Notes under the pieces: generated by a model
Seen by the model: the letters and a program-made list of their open reading frames with translations, nothing else
Told to the model about the DNA's origin: nothing
The model's database searches: none
In this document: positions 10,217 to 18,659 of the stretch, in pieces
Layout: every line of letters begins with the position of its first letter
Position numbering within the stretch: position 1 is the stretch's first letter
Program-made: the position numbers and the translations under genes
Assembly (NCBI RefSeq): GCF_014725735.1
Contig: NZ_CP061368.1
Span: 2,247,225-2,311,224, forward strand
Reading direction: 5' to 3'
Length of the DNA: 64,000 nt
Source of the DNA: Wenzhouxiangella sp. AB-CW3
Lineage (GTDB): Bacteria > Pseudomonadota > Gammaproteobacteria > Xanthomonadales > Wenzhouxiangellaceae

Positions 10217-10826
10217 CAGTCTCAGAGTCCGAATGACCGGAGTACTGGCTGAACTGTCCGATCACCGGATCGACCTCGAAATCGTCGCGAAACATGGGCT
10301 GTTCACGGATCACCTCGAGTGCCACCGACAACTCCAGCTTTTCACTGCCTTCCAGCAGACCAAAGCGGTGCTCGAAACGTTCTCCGGGGCTGTAGTCGTC
10401 CGGCACAGTGATGACCAGCGTGGCAGGCAGAAAGGAACCGGGCTGAATCTCGGCTCCCGGCAGTTCCAGGTAAACCCAGTCGCTTGCCCATGCGGCGTCA
10501 CGCGTCATGTCCCGGCTGATCAGCACCGGATCGGGGCCCGGGTTGGCCAGCAGCAACCCGACCCGGGCCTGCTGGCCAGGCTCCGCACGCAATTGCAGGC
10601 GTTCCACGCTGCCCCGGCTGCAAGCCAGACGATGCAACAGACCCGCCTCGTCATCGACCGTGGCAAGAAAAGCCAGCCGCTGCTCTTCCAGCGCGGATTC
10701 GGACAACAGATCAAGCCCCAGGCAACCCCGCTCACCGACACTCTCGGCACTGACAGCAGCGGCGAGCCCGGCCAAAATCAGCCCCGCGCCGCACCACAGT
10801 CCTATTATCGGCCGGATTGTCTTCAT
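10200..10826 (-). CDS. Exported protein of unknown function
   Basis: A 208-residue protein with an N-terminal signal peptide (hydrophobic IIGLWCGAGLILAGLAAAV, cleavage likely after VSA) and a mature part rich in beta-forming stretches. The middle, 'ARVGLLLANPGPDPVLISRD' to 'SFLPATLVITVPDDYSPGERF', resembles an immunoglobulin-like extracellular domain. I do not recognise a family. Two cysteines, in RGCLGLD and LACSRG, could form a disulfide. It is divergent from the ECF sigma gene at 10947, 120 bp away. Its end overlaps hutI by 17 bp. Confidence 0.7.
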   Translation of the reverse strand: MKTIRPIIGLWCGAGLILAGLAAAVSAESVGERGCLGLDLLSESALEEQRLAFLATVDDEAGLLHRLACSRGSVERLQLRAEPGQQARVGLLLANPGPDPVLISRDMTRDAAWASDWVYLELPGAEIQPGSFLPATLVITVPDDYSPGERFEHRFGLLEGSEKLELSVALEVIREQPMFRDDFEVDPVIGQFSQYSGHSDSETVSPGG

Positions 10827-10946
10827 GCCTGTTGCAACGACCCCGCGTGCAAATAATTACTCCCCATTTTACGCGCCTTGCAACGCCAAGGGAAACCCCG
10901 ATCTCGTGTACCATGATAACAGGCAGGCACGGCAGACCCAGCACCC

Positions 10947-11540
10947 ATGAACACCGACGCTGACAGCACGCAGCCCTCCTCTGCTCCCGGCCCGGCGGGC
11001 GATCTGGACAAAATACTTCAGCAGTATTCCTCCGGCGATGAGGCTGCCGTTCACGAGTTGCTGCCGCTGGTATATGACGAACTGCGGGCCCTGGCCGGAC
11101 GCCAGCTGGCCCGGCAGCGCCACGGCCATACCCTGCAGCCCACCGCCCTGATCAACGAGGCCTACCTGCGACTGGCCGGTCAGGACGAGCAGCACTGGGA
11201 AGACCGGCGGCATTTTCTGCTGGTGGCCTCCACGGTCATGCGTCACGTACTGGTCGATTATGCCCGTCGCCGTGGCGCCACCAAGCGTCCCCAGGGCCAT
11301 CAGCAGCTCGATATCGAGATCTCGGACCCCGGCGAGGACTTCGGTGGTGATCTGATTGCCCTGGACCAGGTCCTTTGCCAACTCGCCGAGATCGACCCAC
11401 GCCAGGCCCGGATCGTTGAACTGCGCTATTTCGCGGGGCTGAGCATGGAGGATACCGCCGAAACCCTGGATATCTCACGGTCCACGGTGGTCCGGGAATG
11501 GCGCATGGCCCGCGCCTGGCTGAAACGTCAGCTTGGATGA
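10947..11540 (+). CDS. ECF-family RNA polymerase sigma factor, kinase-associated type
   Basis: A 197-residue sigma factor with regions 2 and 4 (about 22-100 and 140-195) and a C-terminal helix-turn-helix in 'DTAETLDISRSTVVREWRMARAWLKRQL'. It belongs to the kinase-associated ECF type (TIGR02999-like, similar to ECF43). The acidic region-2.2 motif of ordinary ECF factors is replaced by 'LQPTALINEAYLRL', placing threonine T66 there. In Vibrio EcfP a threonine in this region must be phosphorylated by the partner kinase before core binding. The convergent Ser/Thr kinase gene starts its stop codon one base away and is the likely partner. No anti-sigma gene is adjacent, which fits kinase control. 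Confidence 0.92.
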   Translation: MNTDADSTQPSSAPGPAGDLDKILQQYSSGDEAAVHELLPLVYDELRALAGRQLARQRHGHTLQPTALINEAYLRLAGQDEQHWEDRRHFLLVASTVMRHVLVDYARRRGATKRPQGHQQLDIEISDPGEDFGGDLIALDQVLCQLAEIDPRQARIVELRYFAGLSMEDTAETLDISRSTVVREWRMARAWLKRQLG

Positions 11541-11541
11541 T

Positions 11542-14001
11542 TCAGGGTTCCTGTCGCAGTTCGGCCAGGCGCGAGGCAGCAGTGGCCCTGAGCTCCGACC
11601 AGGTGCTGTCGGCGTTTGCGTCCAGCATGTCCAGCGCCGTCTCGTAAGCCTGGGCCGCTTCTTCCAGCCGGCCCTGACGGGCCAGCGCCGCCCCCAGAAC
11701 GTCCAGGGCCGATGCCCTGTACATGATTTCCACACCACTGCCCTCTTCCATCGGCCATTCCTGTGCTTCCAATACTTCACGGACGAGGGCCTCGGCCTGT
11801 TCGGGCTCGCCGAGACGCAGGTGCGAGGCAGCCAGGTTGGACTGCGAGAGACGATAGAGGTAGTGATCACGACCGACCAGGTCCTCGATCATGGACGCCG
11901 CCCGGCCGAAAGCCTCCATGCTGTCACGATCACGACCGGTTCGTGAAAGGGCCACACCGTAGTTGCCAATCATGTTGGCCAGGCGCTGACTGGGGCCGAT
12001 GAGCCGCTCGTGATCGGCCACCAGTTCGGCAAAGGCTTCCACCGCTGCTTCAGGATCGGACAACAGCAATGCGTTGGCATAGGCATAACGCCCCCGCAGG
12101 CGCCGGGGGTCCTGGTGTTCATACAGCACCTCGCCCAGCTCACGGGCCTGGCGCGCATGGCCCATGGCCTCCTCGGCCCGGCGGCCGAAAACATGAGCGC
12201 TGGCCAGCGCGGTCAGCGCCTGGAAGCGCAATTCAGCCACTTCCCCGGGTCGACTGTCGAGCTCATACAGAATGTCTTCCAGCTGCGCCACTGTTTCTTC
12301 CAGCGGCATGTCCAAGACGTTGGCATGGTTTCGCAACTGGCGTATGCGAATGCCCAGCAACGTTCGTTCGGGGCCCTCGGATGAACGCTGAAACAGGTCC
12401 AGTGCCCGCTGGTCCGCCTCTATGGCCTCCACGGCGCGGCCGGCCGTATCCAGTGCAGCACCGATCTCGGCCTGAACCAGGGCCCGCTCATGCAGGCTGA
12501 TCCCGTCTCCCAGTGCCGTCTGAGCCTCGCGGAGCAGCGGCAAGGCCTGTTCACCCAGTCCCAGCCCGTTGTAGGCCCGCCCCAGGGCGAGGTAGAGCGA
12601 ACCCAGTACCGCCGGTCCGTAATGATCGGTATCGCGCAACTGGTCCGCGCCCACATCCAGCAGTTCGCGCACGGTCACTTCGTTGCCACGCGATGGCAGG
12701 GAGTCGGCACCGGCGAACAACTCATCGATGAAATCGGTGACGGCCTCGGCTCGGTCGCGTTCCCAGGCGATTCGCCTGAGTTGTGCTTCCCGATCCAGGA
12801 GAAACCCGGCCAGCAGCGCAAGCACCAGAACCGAGACCACCACAGCAAGATGGTGCCGGCGCACAAACCGGCCCACGCGGTAGAAGGTTCCGGCCCGGTG
12901 GGCCTGCACCGGGCGATGAGCCAGAAAGCGTTTCACGTCGCTGGTGAGCGCCCGAACCGATTCGTAGCGATGCTCGGGATCGCTGCGCATGGCCTTGAGC
13001 ACGATGGCTTCCAGGTCACGGGGAATGCGACCGACTGACTGGCTCTGCACGTTCGCCGGAGGGACGAATTCTCCGGCGAGAATGGCCGCCCGCTGCTGCT
13101 CGGGAGAGCCACTGTCGGCAAACGGACCCACCCCGGCCAAAAGCTCGTAGAGCACCACGCCCAGAGAATACACATCGGATGCCACGCCCAGGTCCCGACC
13201 CGCCACCTGTTCCGGACTGGCGTAGGCCAGGGTCAGGGCATTACCTTGCGTCGAATCGGCCGACGGCGCGTCACTCACTCCGTCGGTACCATCGACCAGC
13301 CGGGCAATACCGAAATCCAGCAGCTTGGGCTCACCCTCTTTCGAGACCAGGATATTGCCTGGCTTGAGATCTCGGTGAATCACCATGTGACGATGCGCAT
13401 AGTCGACGGCATCGCAAACCTGGAGAAACAGTTTCAGACGCTCATTCAGAGCGCTGTCGCGATGACGGCACCATCGATCAATGGGCTCACCATCGACATA
13501 CTCGGTTGCCATGAATGGCCGCCCCTCCGAGGTCATCCCGGCATCGATCAGGCGGGCGATATTGGGGTGCGTGAAACGAGACAGAATCTGCTGCTCGGTG
13601 GCAAACTGCTGCCTCAACTCCTCGTCGGGAGACCCGGTCACGTGCAGCAGTTTCAGGGCCACGCGCTGGCGCATTTCACCGTCGATCCGTTCGGCCAGGT
13701 AGACAATACCCATGCCACCCTGGCTGATGCGCCGGATCAGGCGGTAATCGCGCGGCAGCGGCACCTGCAAGGACACCTGGCGCAATGCCTGTTCGGTGGC
13801 CTGCTGAAACTGCTCGGGCACCTCGTCGGCATCATCGTCCTCGGCCGCAGCCACCAGCCAGCGCACTTCGTCGAGGAGCTCACCGTCCTCGCCACACTGT
13901 TGCCTGACCCATGCATCGCGCTCAACGGAAGACTGGTCTAGCGCCGCCATGGCCAGGTCCTTGGCCTGTCGATATCGCAGCAAGTCGGGACGATTACTCA
14001 T
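11542..14001 (-). CDS. Transmembrane Ser/Thr protein kinase with C-terminal TPR region (PknS/PknT-like)
   Basis: An 819-residue Hanks-type kinase. A helical N-terminal segment (1-80) precedes the kinase domain (about 87-350). The P-loop is SQGGMG (93-98), catalytic lysine K117, HRDLKPGN loop (D211), DFG (229-231) and the APE-like ASPEQ. The first P-loop glycine is replaced by serine. A single membrane helix (about 384-402) is followed by some 400 residues of degenerate TPR helices predicted outside the cytoplasm. It converges on the ECF sigma gene with a one-base gap. By analogy with EcfP/PknT and EcfK/PknS, it should phosphorylate that factor. It is also the last gene of the long minus-strand run beginning at queA. 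Confidence 0.93.
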   Translation of the reverse strand: MSNRPDLLRYRQAKDLAMAALDQSSVERDAWVRQQCGEDGELLDEVRWLVAAAEDDDADEVPEQFQQATEQALRQVSLQVPLPRDYRLIRRISQGGMGIVYLAERIDGEMRQRVALKLLHVTGSPDEELRQQFATEQQILSRFTHPNIARLIDAGMTSEGRPFMATEYVDGEPIDRWCRHRDSALNERLKLFLQVCDAVDYAHRHMVIHRDLKPGNILVSKEGEPKLLDFGIARLVDGTDGVSDAPSADSTQGNALTLAYASPEQVAGRDLGVASDVYSLGVVLYELLAGVGPFADSGSPEQQRAAILAGEFVPPANVQSQSVGRIPRDLEAIVLKAMRSDPEHRYESVRALTSDVKRFLAHRPVQAHRAGTFYRVGRFVRRHHLAVVVSVLVLALLAGFLLDREAQLRRIAWERDRAEAVTDFIDELFAGADSLPSRGNEVTVRELLDVGADQLRDTDHYGPAVLGSLYLALGRAYNGLGLGEQALPLLREAQTALGDGISLHERALVQAEIGAALDTAGRAVEAIEADQRALDLFQRSSEGPERTLLGIRIRQLRNHANVLDMPLEETVAQLEDILYELDSRPGEVAELRFQALTALASAHVFGRRAEEAMGHARQARELGEVLYEHQDPRRLRGRYAYANALLLSDPEAAVEAFAELVADHERLIGPSQRLANMIGNYGVALSRTGRDRDSMEAFGRAASMIEDLVGRDHYLYRLSQSNLAASHLRLGEPEQAEALVREVLEAQEWPMEEGSGVEIMYRASALDVLGAALARQGRLEEAAQAYETALDMLDANADSTWSELRATAASRLAELRQEP

Positions 14002-14016
14002 ATGATCAGTCTAGAC

Positions 14017-16149
14017 CTAGACCGTGCGCGGGGAAAGCCGGCGGCTGCGCCAGAGAAGTATCGCCACCAGCAGCATGCCCATCACATCGGCCCACCACCA
14101 GTCGTGCGGAAACAGCAACACCAGCGCCAGCATGGCCAGCAAGACGCGCTGCGCGGGCTTCAGCGGACCTTCCAGCCAGCCTTCGAACACGCCGGCCAGA
14201 GCATACAGGCCGGTCACGGCAACCACGGCCACCTGCAGCGCTTCGCTCCAGGTTCCACTGACCAGTGGCGTATAGGCAAACAGGACGGGAATGAGGTACA
14301 GCGCCTTGGCCAGCTTCCATGCCGTCAGGCCGGTCGGCATGGGGCGCTCCCCGGCAATTCCCGCAGCCGTGAACGCAGCCAACGCCACCGGCGGCGTGAC
14401 GTTCGAGTCCTGGCTGAACCAGAAAATGATCAGATGCGCGGCCAGCAGGCTACCCGCCAGAACTGCAGGGTCAAGCATCGCCTCGGCAGCCGTGCGCTGC
14501 AGTTCCGGCGTCATCGCCGCCACCGTGGCCTGGGCTTCGGCCACGGGCATGGGCGAGCCCAGCAGGCTTTCGATACCCGGCCGCGCCAGCAAAATGGCCT
14601 CGCGTGCTCGGTCGCTGATCTCGCCGGCAACCAGGGCATTGACCAGGTCGGCCTGCAACATCAGCCCGTAGATCGTGGGCGCCGAGATAGCAGCGAGCAC
14701 GATGTAGGCCGCGGTGACCGGCAGTCCCATGCCCAGCACCAGCGACGCCAGCGCCACCAGCACAAGCGCCAGCAACAGGCTCATTCCGGCCCATTCCCCG
14801 ATCATGATCGAAAAGGTATTGCCGATTCCGGTTGTAGTCAGCACATTGATGATCAGGCCCACGGCGATCAGCAGCATCGCGGTCGGCACCATGGTCCGCA
14901 CCCCGGCGGCCATGGCCTCCACCACAGCCAACGGCCCCATCCGCACCGGCGTGAGCCACGAAGCAGCCACCACGGCGACGATGGATATACAGGCGGCAAA
15001 AACCGGAGTGAACCCGGCGATCAGCAACCCGATCAGCACCAGCAGGGGCAGCAGCAGAGGCCACCCGCGCGCCAAGGCCTCGCTCAGTGGAATGCCGTCG
15101 GCATCGTCGCGTGGCGCCAGCCCCAGCCGACGCGCACGAATACGCACAAAGAACGCAAGCGACAGAAAGTACATCAACGCCGGTATCAGCGCGACGGCGA
15201 TGATCGCCAGGTAGTCGATACCGGTGAAATTGGCCATCAGAAAGGCACCGGCACCCATCACCGGCGGCATCAGTTGACCCCCGGTCGATGCCGCCGCCTC
15301 GATGCCACCGGCGAACCTCGGTGGGAAGCCTGCCCGCTTCATCAATGGAATGGTGATCACGCCGGTGGAAGCCGTATTGGCCACGGCTGAACCGGTAATC
15401 GACCCCATCAGGCCCGAAGACGCCACCGCGACCAGACCCGGGCCACCCGTAATCCGCCCGGCCGTGGCCCTGGCCAGGGCCAGTATGAAATCGCCGGCGC
15501 CGGAACGCACGAGGAATGCACCAAGCAGGATGAACATGAAGACATAACTCCATGATATCCGGGCAATCGTCCCAAACATTCCCTCCGAGGTATACACCGA
15601 ACGGAACAACATGGTCTCGAGACTGAGACCGGGAAAGGCGAAGATGCCTCCGATGTGCTGCCCCCACCACACCGCGTAGCTCAGGCCAAGTACAACCAGC
15701 GCCGGGATCAGCACCCCCGCCGTGCGCCGCGCCAGTTCGATCGACAGGGTCACGATGGCCACAGAGGCCACCCAGTCAGTCGTCGAGAAATGCAGGCCGC
15801 GTTCGTACAGATATTCCTCCAGCAACAGGACCGCGGCACAGGCCAGAATCAGCAATACCCCGGCGGCGATATCCAGCCAGCCACCGATATCGGCTCGCCC
15901 CGCAACGGCCACACCCCGGCTGGGGAAGAGCACCAGAGCCAGCAGCCCAAGGCTGCCAAAATGAAAAGTCGCCACCCACAGGTCGGGCCAGATCAGCCAG
16001 GTATTGAGTGCGACATGCAGCACCGCAATGACGGCAGCTCCCACAAACAACACCACCTGCCCCCAGGGTGGCAAGTCCCGCGCTCCGGTGCCCTGGCTGG
16101 ATCGTGCACTAGCCAGGATGCGCTCGCGCCAGGACGACGAGCCACTCAT
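14017..16149 (-). CDS. TRAP transporter fused permease (DctQ-DctM type)
   Basis: A 710-residue integral membrane protein with about 16 helices. An N-terminal four-helix DctQ-like part (about 25-190) is fused to a 12-helix DctM-like part. Signature runs are 'GSITGSAVANTASTGVITIPLM', 'GGIEAAASTGGQLMPPVMGAGAF' and 'GMGLPVTAAYIVLAA', all characteristic of the 4TM/12TM fusion type. It imports an organic anion in symport with Na+ or H+ together with a periplasmic TAXI binding protein. That gene precedes it with an ATGA overlap. The substrate cannot be read from sequence; some TAXI systems take glutamate or related dicarboxylates. The kinase gene follows 15 bases later on the same strand. Confidence 0.95.
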   Translation of the reverse strand: MSGSSSWRERILASARSSQGTGARDLPPWGQVVLFVGAAVIAVLHVALNTWLIWPDLWVATFHFGSLGLLALVLFPSRGVAVAGRADIGGWLDIAAGVLLILACAAVLLLEEYLYERGLHFSTTDWVASVAIVTLSIELARRTAGVLIPALVVLGLSYAVWWGQHIGGIFAFPGLSLETMLFRSVYTSEGMFGTIARISWSYVFMFILLGAFLVRSGAGDFILALARATAGRITGGPGLVAVASSGLMGSITGSAVANTASTGVITIPLMKRAGFPPRFAGGIEAAASTGGQLMPPVMGAGAFLMANFTGIDYLAIIAVALIPALMYFLSLAFFVRIRARRLGLAPRDDADGIPLSEALARGWPLLLPLLVLIGLLIAGFTPVFAACISIVAVVAASWLTPVRMGPLAVVEAMAAGVRTMVPTAMLLIAVGLIINVLTTTGIGNTFSIMIGEWAGMSLLLALVLVALASLVLGMGLPVTAAYIVLAAISAPTIYGLMLQADLVNALVAGEISDRAREAILLARPGIESLLGSPMPVAEAQATVAAMTPELQRTAAEAMLDPAVLAGSLLAAHLIIFWFSQDSNVTPPVALAAFTAAGIAGERPMPTGLTAWKLAKALYLIPVLFAYTPLVSGTWSEALQVAVVAVTGLYALAGVFEGWLEGPLKPAQRVLLAMLALVLLFPHDWWWADVMGMLLVAILLWRSRRLSPRTV

Positions 16150-17201
16150 TCTGCCCGCTCCTCGGGTGGCAGCAGTGGCTCCGGTATGTCGATTCCCCGT
16201 TCGCGATAAAAGCGCACCGCACCGGGGTGCAGGGGAACCGGCAGGCCATCCAGGGCTGCCTCGAGACTCATGGAGCGGGTCGCTGCATGAAAGGCGTGCA
16301 GAAAACCCAGGTTGTCGTACAGGGCGACCAGCAGCTTGTAGACATGGGCATCAGGCACCTCGGCCGTCACTGCCAGCAGATTGGACTGGGCAATCGTCCT
16401 GACCGCCTCGTCCTGGTGCGGATAGGTGCCGGCCTCGATTTCAAAGAACTGCCACAGTTCGGGATAGTTGCGATTGACCGCATCGCGATGCGACGGCTCG
16501 AATGATAGCAATACGCCCTCCCCCCGCGCTGCAGCCATGGCTCGGGTAACCGCACCGACCGGCACCCCCGCCGGCGTATTCATGCCGTCGATCAGTTGAT
16601 TCTGAAAGGCATCGGCGCTGGCACCATAGCCCTGATAGACCAGGTGGAACTCGGCATCCGGGTCCATACCCAGTGCACCCAGGATATGTCGATTGGAGCC
16701 CTCGGTGCCGGAATAGCGCGCGCCGATGGAAAAGCGCCGGCCCGCCAACTGCCCCAGGTCGTCCATCGTGCCGGTCGGGGCCAGCGACCGGCGAATCAGA
16801 AAGTGCTCGACATTGGGCCACAACGCAGTCACGCTGCGCAGCTCGGCAAACGGCTCCTGGGCCTCCAGCCGGCCTTCGCCCCGCCACGCCCAGGCGCCGT
16901 AGAGCCCCTGGAGGATGGCGAAAGAGGCCTCTCCCGAGCGCATCAGCCTGAGATTCTCCTCGGACCCGGCGCTGCTGATGGCCGCCAGCGCCACGCCGTG
17001 CTCTTCCTCGAGCACCTGCTTGGTCAGGGTGGCAATGGCCACGCCAACGGGATAGAACGTGCCACCGGTCGTGGCGGTGGCCACGATATGAACGTGGTTT
17101 TCTGGATCACGCTGCCCGCTCAGCCACCCAAACAGCAGAACCATCAGAGCCAGGCTAAGCAGCGCAAGGCCGATACGCCGTGTCTGCACGGGCAAACGCA
17201 T
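16146..17201 (-). CDS. TAXI-family TRAP solute-binding protein
   Basis: A 351-residue periplasmic receptor with an N-terminal hydrophobic export segment or membrane anchor (about 10-28). Typical TAXI motifs are present: 'ATATTGGTFYPVGVAIATL' at the start of the mature domain, 'SSAGSEENLRLMRSGEASFAILQG', and 'GMNTPAGVPVGAV'. It delivers substrate to the fused permease encoded next, whose ATG overlaps this stop codon. The first-codon ATG at 17201 is 16 bases after the preceding gene, so co-transcription with the secDF run is likely. Confidence 0.93.
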   Translation of the reverse strand: MRLPVQTRRIGLALLSLALMVLLFGWLSGQRDPENHVHIVATATTGGTFYPVGVAIATLTKQVLEEEHGVALAAISSAGSEENLRLMRSGEASFAILQGLYGAWAWRGEGRLEAQEPFAELRSVTALWPNVEHFLIRRSLAPTGTMDDLGQLAGRRFSIGARYSGTEGSNRHILGALGMDPDAEFHLVYQGYGASADAFQNQLIDGMNTPAGVPVGAVTRAMAAARGEGVLLSFEPSHRDAVNRNYPELWQFFEIEAGTYPHQDEAVRTIAQSNLLAVTAEVPDAHVYKLLVALYDNLGFLHAFHAATRSMSLEAALDGLPVPLHPGAVRFYRERGIDIPEPLLPPEERAE

Positions 17202-17217
17202 GCCGCCGAACCCGGAC

Positions 17218-17670
17218 TCAGTCGGAGGGCATGTCGCCCGATTGCAGGCGTGATGTGGTTGCGCGCAGGAAAACGGTGCTGGTTTCCGGGATAGGCTCGG
17301 CAGCCCCCTCTTCGGCCACCATCAGTAACCCGGATTGACCTTCCGGCACGCCCAGCATGGTATCGGCCAGCACTTCCCACTCGCCATCGATCTGTTCATG
17401 CACCGCAAGGTGCAGCCACACGGCATGGTCGGGCGCAGATTCGTATGCAGCCGGCCGCTCTACCTCGACCTCGATGCGCCAGCCCGAATCGCTGCCCCCC
17501 ACTTCAACCATGGCGGGCTGGCCGGCTTCCACGATCATGCTGGGCTCGCCCTGGACTTCGCCGTGCAGCCACAGCTCGAACTCGACCAGGAAGCGCGCCC
17601 CTTCATCACTGGCCTGTGCCGCGCCAAGCCACAACAGGCAAAGCAGCAGAGCGTACCGACCCGTCCTCAC
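17218..17670 (-). CDS. Small exported protein of unknown function, coupled to secF
   Basis: A 150-residue protein that begins at GTG 17670, only five bases after secF, with a clear signal peptide (YALLLCLLWLGAAQA). The mature part starts with the pattern 'LVEFELWLHGEVQGEP' and 'EAGQPAMVEV', then beta-rich stretches. Similar 'GxPxxxxxAGxPAxV' segments occur in small periplasmic domains of BlaR1/TonB-like and secretin-related proteins; that likeness is only suggestive. It is not part of the usual secDF operon. Its place between secF and the TRAP genes may be incidental read-through. Confidence 0.65.
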   Translation of the reverse strand: MRTGRYALLLCLLWLGAAQASDEGARFLVEFELWLHGEVQGEPSMIVEAGQPAMVEVGGSDSGWRIEVEVERPAAYESAPDHAVWLHLAVHEQIDGEWEVLADTMLGVPEGQSGLLMVAEEGAAEPIPETSTVFLRATTSRLQSGDMPSD

Positions 17671-17675
17671 CTCGG

Positions 17676-18647
17676 TCAGGCCTCCCGGTTGCGAAAGCGC
17701 TCGGGCAGCACTTCCGTATCAGGCTGGTCGGATCCTTCCTTTTCGACCGGCATCAGGTCCTGCTTGGACACACCCATGATCAACGCCAGGTTACCGGCGA
17801 TGTAGATCGAGGAATAGGTACCGACCAACACGCCAATGATCAGCGTAAAGGCAAAGGCATGGATGATCTCGCCACCAAAGTAGAGCAGCGCCAACAACAC
17901 CAGCAGCGTGGTCATGGAGGTCATGATGGTGCGGCCCAGCATCTGGTTGATCGACAGATTGCAAAGCTCTTCCGGCGTGCCCTTGCGCTTGACGCGGAAG
18001 TTCTCGCGCAATCGATCGTAGAGCACGATGGTGTCGTTGAGCGAATAACCAATCACGGCCAGGATGGCGGCAACCACGGTCAGATCGAAGTTGACCTGGA
18101 ACAGCGCCAGCAATCCGACCACCAGCAGCACGTCGTGCACGAGGGCGCCGACCGCGCCCACGGCAAAGCGCCACTGAAAACGGAAAGACACATAAAGCAG
18201 AATGCCGATCAGCGCATAGAGCAGCGCCAGCCCACCCTGTTCGGCCAGCTCCTGGCCAATCTGCGGGCCGACAAACTCGACCCGGCGCATGTCAATGCCG
18301 GCCTCATGGCGCTGAAGCGCCTCGAGCACCCGGGTACTGAGGTCGGCGCCGGTCTCGTCGGCTTCGCCGACCGGAATGCGGACCACGATCTCGCGCGCCG
18401 TGCCGAAGGTCTGCACGGTGAAGTCGTCAAAACCGTCCTGGGCCAGGGCTTCGCGAACCTCGGCCAGCTCCGGTGCCGTAGGGTAACCGACCTCGATCAG
18501 CGTTCCGCCGGTAAAGTCCAGGCCGAAATTGAGGCCGCGCCCCACCAGTGCGGTGATGCCGACCAGCAGGACAAGGGCCGAAAGAACCAGCGCCGCATTG
18601 CGCAGGCGCATGAAGTCGATCTTGGTATCTGGCTTGATGATTTGCAT
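17676..18647 (-). CDS. secF: Protein translocase subunit SecF
   Basis: A 323-residue, six-helix partner of SecD in the SecDF-YajC complex, which uses the proton motive force to complete protein export. Diagnostic stretches are 'NFGLDFTGGTLIEVGYP' at the start of the periplasmic domain and 'IGYSLNDTIVLYDRLRENFR' in the fourth helix region, then 'LSINQMLGRTIMTSMTTLLVL'. It starts 12 bases after secD on the same strand and ends five bases before a small exported protein. Confidence 0.98.
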   Translation of the reverse strand: MQIIKPDTKIDFMRLRNAALVLSALVLLVGITALVGRGLNFGLDFTGGTLIEVGYPTAPELAEVREALAQDGFDDFTVQTFGTAREIVVRIPVGEADETGADLSTRVLEALQRHEAGIDMRRVEFVGPQIGQELAEQGGLALLYALIGILLYVSFRFQWRFAVGAVGALVHDVLLVVGLLALFQVNFDLTVVAAILAVIGYSLNDTIVLYDRLRENFRVKRKGTPEELCNLSINQMLGRTIMTSMTTLLVLLALLYFGGEIIHAFAFTLIIGVLVGTYSSIYIAGNLALIMGVSKQDLMPVEKEGSDQPDTEVLPERFRNREA

Positions 18648-18659
18648 GGTGATAATTCC

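Noticed and set aside
14002-15390. A 462-codon frame opposite the TRAP permease
   Set aside because: Its Q/H/R-rich composition is a shadow of the hydrophobic permease codons.
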